Origin: Caulobacter sp. 602-1
GTDB lineage: Bacteria > Pseudomonadota > Alphaproteobacteria > Caulobacterales > Caulobacteraceae
Assembly: GCF_003931565.1 (NCBI RefSeq)
Contig: NZ_RRYI01000001.1
Span: forward strand, 372,001 to 436,000
Direction: 5' to 3'
DNA: 64,000 nt
The notes below the pieces were generated by a model. It saw nothing but the letters and a program-made list of their open reading frames with translations, was not told the DNA's origin and made no database searches. The position numbers and the translations under genes are program-made. Shown one piece after another: positions 59,503-64,000 of the stretch (the stretch's first letter is position 1; every line of letters begins with the position of its first letter).

Positions 59503-60606
59503 CTAAGCCCCCGGCTTCCGCAGCTTCGGCGTCACGGTCACGGTCATCAGGCGGGCGTTGCGGATGACCAGGAACGGTGTCGGATGGCCTATGCTGTGGT
59601 GGTCAAGGGCGCGCAGCAGATCGTCAAGGCCGGTCAAGGGGCGGTCGCCGGCGGCGATCAGCAGGTCGCCCTCCTTGACGCCCGCCTTGGCCGCGGGGCC
59701 GCCGAGATCGACATGGGCGACATAGACCGCATAGGGCTGCTGGACGCCGGTGGCTCGCGCCAGGGCGGGCGGGATCGGGGCCTGCTGGGCGATCAGGCCG
59801 ATCGAGCCGCGTCGCACGTGGCCGTGCGCCAGCAGCTCGCCGATCACGAACCTGGCGGTGTTGGCCGCCACCGCAAAGCACAGGCCCTGGTAGCCGGCGA
59901 TGATCGCCGTGGCGATGCCGATCACCTCGCCGGTCGAGTTGACCAGCGGTCCGCCGCTGTTGCCGGGGTTGAGCGCCGCGTCGGTCTGGATCAGGTCCTC
60001 GATCAGGCGGCCGCGCTCGCCGCGCAACGACCGGCCCATGGCCGAGACGACGCCGGTGGTCACTGTGGCCTCGAAGCCCAAAGGCGCACCGATGGCAATG
60101 ACCAGCTGGCCGCGCCGCAGCTTCTTGGAGTCGCCCAGCCGGGCCGCCGGAATGTCGGCCGCCTGGTCGATCTTGATGACGGCCAGGTCGGTGTCGGGAT
60201 CGTCGCCGACGCAGCGGGCGGTGAAATTGCGGCCCTCGGCCGTGATGACCACGAAGCGGCTGGCGCCCTGGATCACGTGACTGTTGGTCAGGATCAGCCC
60301 GCCCCCAAGCTCCTTGTCGGCGCCGATGGCGAAGCCTGAGCCGACGCCGGACATCCGGGGATCCTCAAGCATCGGATGGATGCGCACGACGCTGGGGCCG
60401 ACCCGCTCGACGGCGCGGACCACGGCGTTGGAATAGGCGTCCAGCAAGTCGCCGTCGGGCAGGGCGCAATAGCCGCCCTCGACCTCGAGCGCCTTGCCGG
60501 TGTCGAACACGAACCGCGCGCCTTCGGGATAGGCCAGGATCTCGTGGGTGTGCGTCTTCGGCCGCTTGGCGCGCGCGAAATGTTGGTACTTGCGCCCCTT
60601 GAGCAT
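59503..60606 (-). CDS. S1C trypsin-like protease with one PDZ domain, no signal peptide
   Basis: 367 residues. Catalytic triad His110 (LTNSHVI), Asp140 (PDTDLAVIKI) and Ser217 (LNPGNSGGPLVN), then one PDZ domain (PAAKAGVKEGDLLIAAGDRP). The N-terminus is basic and polar (MLKGRKYQHFARAKRPKTHTHE) with no signal peptide, unlike DegP/DegS, so cytoplasmic location is suggested. Lies between ribF and ileS. Confidence 0.88.
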   Translation of the reverse strand: MLKGRKYQHFARAKRPKTHTHEILAYPEGARFVFDTGKALEVEGGYCALPDGDLLDAYSNAVVRAVERVGPSVVRIHPMLEDPRMSGVGSGFAIGADKELGGGLILTNSHVIQGASRFVVITAEGRNFTARCVGDDPDTDLAVIKIDQAADIPAARLGDSKKLRRGQLVIAIGAPLGFEATVTTGVVSAMGRSLRGERGRLIEDLIQTDAALNPGNSGGPLVNSTGEVIGIATAIIAGYQGLCFAVAANTARFVIGELLAHGHVRRGSIGLIAQQAPIPPALARATGVQQPYAVYVAHVDLGGPAAKAGVKEGDLLIAAGDRPLTGLDDLLRALDHHSIGHPTPFLVIRNARLMTVTVTPKLRKPGA

Positions 60607-60684
60607 GCGGTCCCCACCCAGCCGTTAAACAAGGTTAACGGGGCGTGGGAAGAGGGGAAAGGGTTTCGTGCGTCGGGAGAGCCC

Positions 60685-60706
60685 CCCTCCCCCATCAAGG
60701 GGAGGG
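60685..60706 (-). terminator. Hairpin repeat after ribF
   Basis: CCCTCCCC-catcaa-GGGGAGGG: 8-bp stem 9 bases past the ribF stop; same repeat family as 56258-56371. Confidence 0.55.
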
Positions 60707-60714
60707 AAAAATAG

Positions 60715-61656
60715 TTAGAACCCCGGCGCCACGATCGCCCGCGCCGCCTGCTCGTCGCGGTGGATCTGTTCGATCATCAGCTCAAGGCTGTCGAACTTCA
60801 GTTCCGGGCGCAGGAAGGCGATCAGGTCGGTCTCGATGATCTGGCCGTAGAGATCCTCGTCGAAGTCGAACAGCCAGGTCTCCAGCCGCGTCTCGACCAT
60901 GCCGGTGGTGGGATTGTTGCCGAGATTGGCCACGCCGGGGACCTCGCGGCCGTCGGGCAGACGGGTGCGGGTGGCGTAGACGCCGAGCTTGGGGACGACA
61001 TAGTCCTCGACCTCGACATTGGCGGTGGGGAAGCCCAACTGGCGGCCCAGTTGCTGGCCCCGGCGCACCACGCCCTCGATGGCGAAGGGCCGGCCCAGGA
61101 TGCGGGCGGCCTGGTCCGGCTCGCCGTTGCGCAGCGCGTCGCGGACGCCGGTCGAGGAGAACTTGTCGCCGTCGCGGCTGGCCACGGGTTCGGCGATCGA
61201 AACGGTGAAGCCGTATTCGTCGCCATAGGTCTTCAGCAGGTCGGCGCTGCCGCTGCGGCCGCGACCGAACGAGATGTCGAAGCCGGCGGCGACGTGCTTC
61301 ACGCCGAGGCCCTCGACCAGCACCTTTTCGACGAACTCTCGGTCGCTGAAGCTGGCCATCTCGAAGTCGAACGGCAGCAGATAGAGCAGGTCGACGCCGA
61401 GGCCGCCCAGCGCCCGGGCCTGCTGGCCGTGGGTCATCAGCTTGAAGGCCGGCTCGGTCGGCCGGAAGAGGCGGCGCGGGTGTGGATCGAAAGTGATCAC
61501 GCCCAGCGGCGTCTTGTCGGCCAGGGCCGCTTTCGCGGCCTGGGCGATCACCTGCTGATGGCCGCGATGCACGCCGTCGAAATTGCCCAGCGCCACGGCG
61601 GCGCCGCGCTCGTCGGCGGGGAGGTTCTTCCAGGCGTTGACGGTCTTGAGCGACAT
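60715..61656 (-). CDS. ribF: Bifunctional riboflavin kinase/FAD synthetase
   Basis: 313 residues. N-terminal FAD synthetase with ALGNFDGVHRGHQQVI and ITFDPHPRRLF, then flavokinase with RGQQLGRQLGFPTANVEV, GVANLGNNPTTG and ETWLFDFDEDLYGQ. Makes FMN and FAD. Overlaps MaoC by one base. Confidence 0.96.
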   Translation of the reverse strand: MSLKTVNAWKNLPADERGAAVALGNFDGVHRGHQQVIAQAAKAALADKTPLGVITFDPHPRRLFRPTEPAFKLMTHGQQARALGGLGVDLLYLLPFDFEMASFSDREFVEKVLVEGLGVKHVAAGFDISFGRGRSGSADLLKTYGDEYGFTVSIAEPVASRDGDKFSSTGVRDALRNGEPDQAARILGRPFAIEGVVRRGQQLGRQLGFPTANVEVEDYVVPKLGVYATRTRLPDGREVPGVANLGNNPTTGMVETRLETWLFDFDEDLYGQIIETDLIAFLRPELKFDSLELMIEQIHRDEQAARAIVAPGF

Positions 61657-62078
61657 CAGGCGGCCTTGCGCGGAACCATGACCACGGCCTCGCCGTCGAC
61701 GACCGCCTTGCCGCCCACCTTGCAGACGGTGGCGAGGGTGACCTGGGCCTTGGCCTCGTTGATCTCGGAGATGGTGACCACGGCGGTGACCTCGTCGCCG
61801 ATCTTGACCGGGCGTTTGAATTTCAGCGTCTGCGACAGGTAGATCGCGCCCGGCCCGGGCAGGGTGGTGCCCAGCACCGCCGAGATGTAGCCGGCCGACA
61901 GCATGCCGTGGGCGATGCGCTCGCCAAAGCTGGTCGTGGCCGCGTAGTCGGCGTCCAGGTGCACCGGATTGGTGTCGCCGGTCACCTGCGCGAAGGCGAC
62001 GATGTCGGCCTCGCCGACCTTGCGGACCAGCTGCGCGGACTGGCCGACGCTCAGCTCTTCGAGAAACTTGCCCTGCAT
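61656..62078 (-). CDS. MaoC-like (R)-hydratase
   Basis: 140 residues from ATG 62078, with AAGGGG upstream. FAQVTGDTNPVHLDADYAATTSFGERIAHGMLSAGYIS contains the hot-dog active-site Asp and His of MaoC (R)-specific enoyl-CoA hydratases. Probably hydrates trans-enoyl-CoA. Confidence 0.92.
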   Translation of the reverse strand: MQGKFLEELSVGQSAQLVRKVGEADIVAFAQVTGDTNPVHLDADYAATTSFGERIAHGMLSAGYISAVLGTTLPGPGAIYLSQTLKFKRPVKIGDEVTAVVTISEINEAKAQVTLATVCKVGGKAVVDGEAVVMVPRKAA

Positions 62079-62100
62079 CACGATCCCCTTGTTCTTGTTG

Positions 62101-62961
62101 TCACCAGACCAGGTCGCCGATGGCGTGGGTCGCGCCCACGGCCTCGGCGTCGAGCAGGGCCCGGACGGCGTCCGGGATCAGCAGGCCATCGGGACCGATC
62201 GCCTTCTCGCCATGGATGCCCTTGGCGATGAACAGGCAGGCCAGCCTCTGGTCGTGGGCGCCCTTGACGTCGGTGATGACGCCGTCGCCGATGCACAGCA
62301 CGCGGTCGCGGTCGACCGGACGGCCCAGCAGCTGCGCCGCCTCGGCCACGGCCAGGTCGTAGATCGCCGCATAGGGCTTGCCGGCCATGATCACCTTGCC
62401 GCCCAGGGTCTCATAGAGATCGGCCAGGGCCCCGGCGCAGAAGATCAGGCGCTCGCCGCGCTGCACGACGCGATCGGGATTGGCGCAGATGAACAGCAGC
62501 CCCCGGTCGGCGGCGACCTTCAGGCGATCGCGATAATCCTCGGGGATTTCCTTCTCGTCCTCGTAGAGGCCCGAGCACAGGATGAAGTCGGCGTCCTCGG
62601 GGCCCGCCAGGGTCAGGTCGAAGCCCGCCCACAGCGGTCCGTCGCGCTCGGGACCGATCTTCCAGACCTTGGTTCCCGTGTGCGGCGTCAGCAGGGCCCG
62701 GGTCGCGTCGCCCGAGGTGACGAAGCCCTGCCACGCCGAGCGCGGCACGCCCAGGCCGTCCAGCTGAGCGACCACGTCGTACGAGGGGCGCGGCGAATTG
62801 GAGATCAGCACCACCGGACCCTTGGTCTGGCCCCACCGGGTCAGCGCCGCGCAAGCCTCTGGGAAGCTCTCCACCCCGTTGTGGATCACGCCCCAGACAT
62901 CGCACAGCACCACGTCGTAGCGGTCGGAAAGGGCGGAAAGGCCAGCGGGAAAGTCCATCAT
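62101..62961 (-). CDS. HAD family hydrolase (TIGR01459-like)
   Basis: 286 residues from ATG 62961. CDVWGVIHNG is motif I (nucleophile Asp), VLISNSPR motif II, GKPYAAIY and CIGDGVITDVKGAHDQ the acidic motif IV. NagD/PNPase-type sugar or nucleotide phosphatase; substrate unknown. Confidence 0.9.
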   Translation of the reverse strand: MMDFPAGLSALSDRYDVVLCDVWGVIHNGVESFPEACAALTRWGQTKGPVVLISNSPRPSYDVVAQLDGLGVPRSAWQGFVTSGDATRALLTPHTGTKVWKIGPERDGPLWAGFDLTLAGPEDADFILCSGLYEDEKEIPEDYRDRLKVAADRGLLFICANPDRVVQRGERLIFCAGALADLYETLGGKVIMAGKPYAAIYDLAVAEAAQLLGRPVDRDRVLCIGDGVITDVKGAHDQRLACLFIAKGIHGEKAIGPDGLLIPDAVRALLDAEAVGATHAIGDLVW

Positions 62962-63008
62962 GGATTGGGCGGTAAAGCTCGCGGGAGTGGGCGTCAACCA
63001 GGAGCCAT

Positions 63009-63605
63009 CTAGGCGTTCGCGCCCTCGATCGCCAGGGCCAGGCTCATCTGTTCGGCCAGCCAGTCGTTCATGCGGGCGTCGATGACCAGGTGAACACGGT
63101 CCGTGGCCCCGCGATTGGCCGCCGTATGAGGGTCGGACAGGCGCAGGTACCAGGCCTCGCCCGGGGCCAGCGGCGCGGCGACGCCGTTGACCCTGAACTC
63201 GACGTCCGGATTGCTGGTGATCGGGATATGGATCCGCGCCTTGCCGTCCTCGGCGCACAGGTCGAGGTCGGTATGCTCCTTGATCACCGAGCCGGGCGCC
63301 AGCTTCATCAGCCGCACGCTGGTCAGCGGGCATTCGAAGGCGGCCAGGACCGCCTGGAAATAGGCGCAGGCCTCCAAGAACGGCGTCGGGACGTAGTCGG
63401 TGCGGACCGGGTCGGAATAGATCATCCGGATCGGATGGGTCTCGCCGGCCATGCAGCGCAGGGCGATGGCGCTCCAGTCGCCGTCATAGTTCTGGCGGAC
63501 GAAATGCGAGACCCAGGTCGTGTCGGCTTCGACCCGCGCGAGATCCGCGCGCAGCCGGTCCGGATCGAAGGCCAAGGGCAAACGCACGCGGTCTGGAAAG
63601 CGCAT
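63009..63605 (-). CDS. Aspartyl/asparaginyl beta-hydroxylase domain protein
   Basis: 198 residues. IKEHTDLDL gives the first Fe(II) ligands, WYLRLSDPHTAANRGATDRVHLVID the distal His and the 2-oxoglutarate-binding Arg. This matches the Asp/Asn hydroxylase fold. Soluble; target unknown. Divergent from the last, partial gene. Confidence 0.88.
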   Translation of the reverse strand: MRFPDRVRLPLAFDPDRLRADLARVEADTTWVSHFVRQNYDGDWSAIALRCMAGETHPIRMIYSDPVRTDYVPTPFLEACAYFQAVLAAFECPLTSVRLMKLAPGSVIKEHTDLDLCAEDGKARIHIPITSNPDVEFRVNGVAAPLAPGEAWYLRLSDPHTAANRGATDRVHLVIDARMNDWLAEQMSLALAIEGANA

Positions 63606-63663
63606 GGTTTCAGCTTATGCTGGTGCTCCGCGTCGCCACAAGCGGTGATCTTCCGGAGCCCGA

Positions 63664-64000
63664 ATGACCCTCGCGCCGAGCCTGGCGGCCTTCGGGCGGC
63701 TGCTGTCCGATGCGGATCTTCGCGCGCGTCTCGCCGAGGAGCAGGACATCGGCGCGGCCGCGTTGGCGTTGGGTCTGGAACAGCCCGGCTGGCAGGCTCA
63801 GCCGATCCGGCTCGACCAGGCGCCGCCACCAGGCTGGCTGCCGGCCGCGATCGACGACGACCGGGTGTCTTGGCGGTGGTTCGGGCGCCGGGGGCTGCAC
63901 GACGGCTTCTACGCGCACGAACTGCAGACGGCGGGTTTTCTGGCGATCAACCGGCTGTTCGCCGTCGAGACGCCGCTCTCGGCGTTGCCGCCCGGTTCGC
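63664..64000 (+). CDS. Unidentified protein, N-terminal part (cut by right edge)
   Basis: Open frame from ATG 63664 to the window end, 112 codons. MTLAPSLAAFGRLLSDADLRARLAEEQD is followed by a Trp-rich segment (GWLPAAIDDDRVSWRWFGRRGLHDGFYAHE, FLAINRLFAVETPLS). No domain can be named from this part. Divergent from the hydroxylase gene by 58 bp, so a functional link is possible. Confidence 0.6.
   Translation, partial: MTLAPSLAAFGRLLSDADLRARLAEEQDIGAAALALGLEQPGWQAQPIRLDQAPPPGWLPAAIDDDRVSWRWFGRRGLHDGFYAHELQTAGFLAINRLFAVETPLSALPPGS

Overview
The window is high-GC alphaproteobacterial DNA, most likely from Caulobacter or a very close relative. The reasons are a SkgA-type MerR/TipAS regulator, a CdnL/CarD protein, an FdxA-type ferredoxin, two UrcA-family proteins, TonB-dependent receptors, a CIRCE-controlled groESL pair, a general-stress (EcfG/SigT-type) promoter before a DUF1328 gene, and one perfect TTAA-N7-TTAA box of the CtrA kind. 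I see no rRNA, tRNA, CRISPR array, transposase or prophage. Apart from one AT-rich gap of about 120 bp, the window reads as chromosomal backbone with a few accessory blocks.

Layout. 1-5.4 kb: the N-terminus of an ECF sigma factor, divergent from two tandem paralogous TonB-dependent receptors, the first carrying an STN signalling domain. 5.4-6.0 kb: a small membrane-protein ORF and an AT-rich regulatory gap. 6.0-13.6 kb: a tightly overlapping virB1-2-3-4-6-9-10-11 type IV secretion operon with no virB5, virB7, virB8 or virD4. 13.6-17.8 kb: a DUF1800/DUF1501 exported pair and an acyltransferase. 17.8-21.4 kb: a DUF6491 protein, a probable hidden 36-residue gene, a 12-TM DUF5690-like protein, and a BlaI/M56 pair with a duplicated operator. 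21.4-29.3 kb: carD, fdxA, a GGDEF-EAL protein, an orphan histidine kinase, an S4 protein and a SUV3-like helicase. 29.4-36.1 kb: a polytopic membrane protein, an amidohydrolase, an alkyltransferase, a DUF3617 protein, rpmB and a TonB-like hypothetical protein. 36.3-38.5 kb: two UrcA proteins with a shared leader and a phytase-like protein. 38.5-43.7 kb: cobT, a stress-type DUF1328 gene, a DUF3089 hydrolase, a low-complexity repeat protein and two small genes. 43.9-46 kb: groEL and groES. 46-51 kb: a VOC protein, a membrane protein, a second alkyltransferase, an acyl-CoA dehydrogenase, a GNAT and a large unknown. 51-54 kb: skgA and mutL. 54-64 kb: a TraB/GumN-like protein, then a long minus-strand housekeeping run (DUF3035 lipoprotein, lspA, ileS, S1C protease, ribF, MaoC, HAD, Asp/Asn hydroxylase), and the start of one more plus-strand gene cut by the window edge.

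How parts work together. The VirB genes are translationally coupled and should build one envelope-spanning channel, although several parts normally thought essential are absent from the locus. The BlaI/M56 pair is a self-contained sensor-repressor module. groES-groEL sits behind one CIRCE operator. ribF, ileS and lspA form a commonly clustered set, here with a trypsin-like protease gene inserted between ribF and ileS. The most unusual points are the reduced T4SS with its CtrA-like box, the conserved leader shared by the two UrcA genes, the duplicated groEL 3' end, the PV/EK-repeat Cys/Gly-rich exported protein, and several very short genes.
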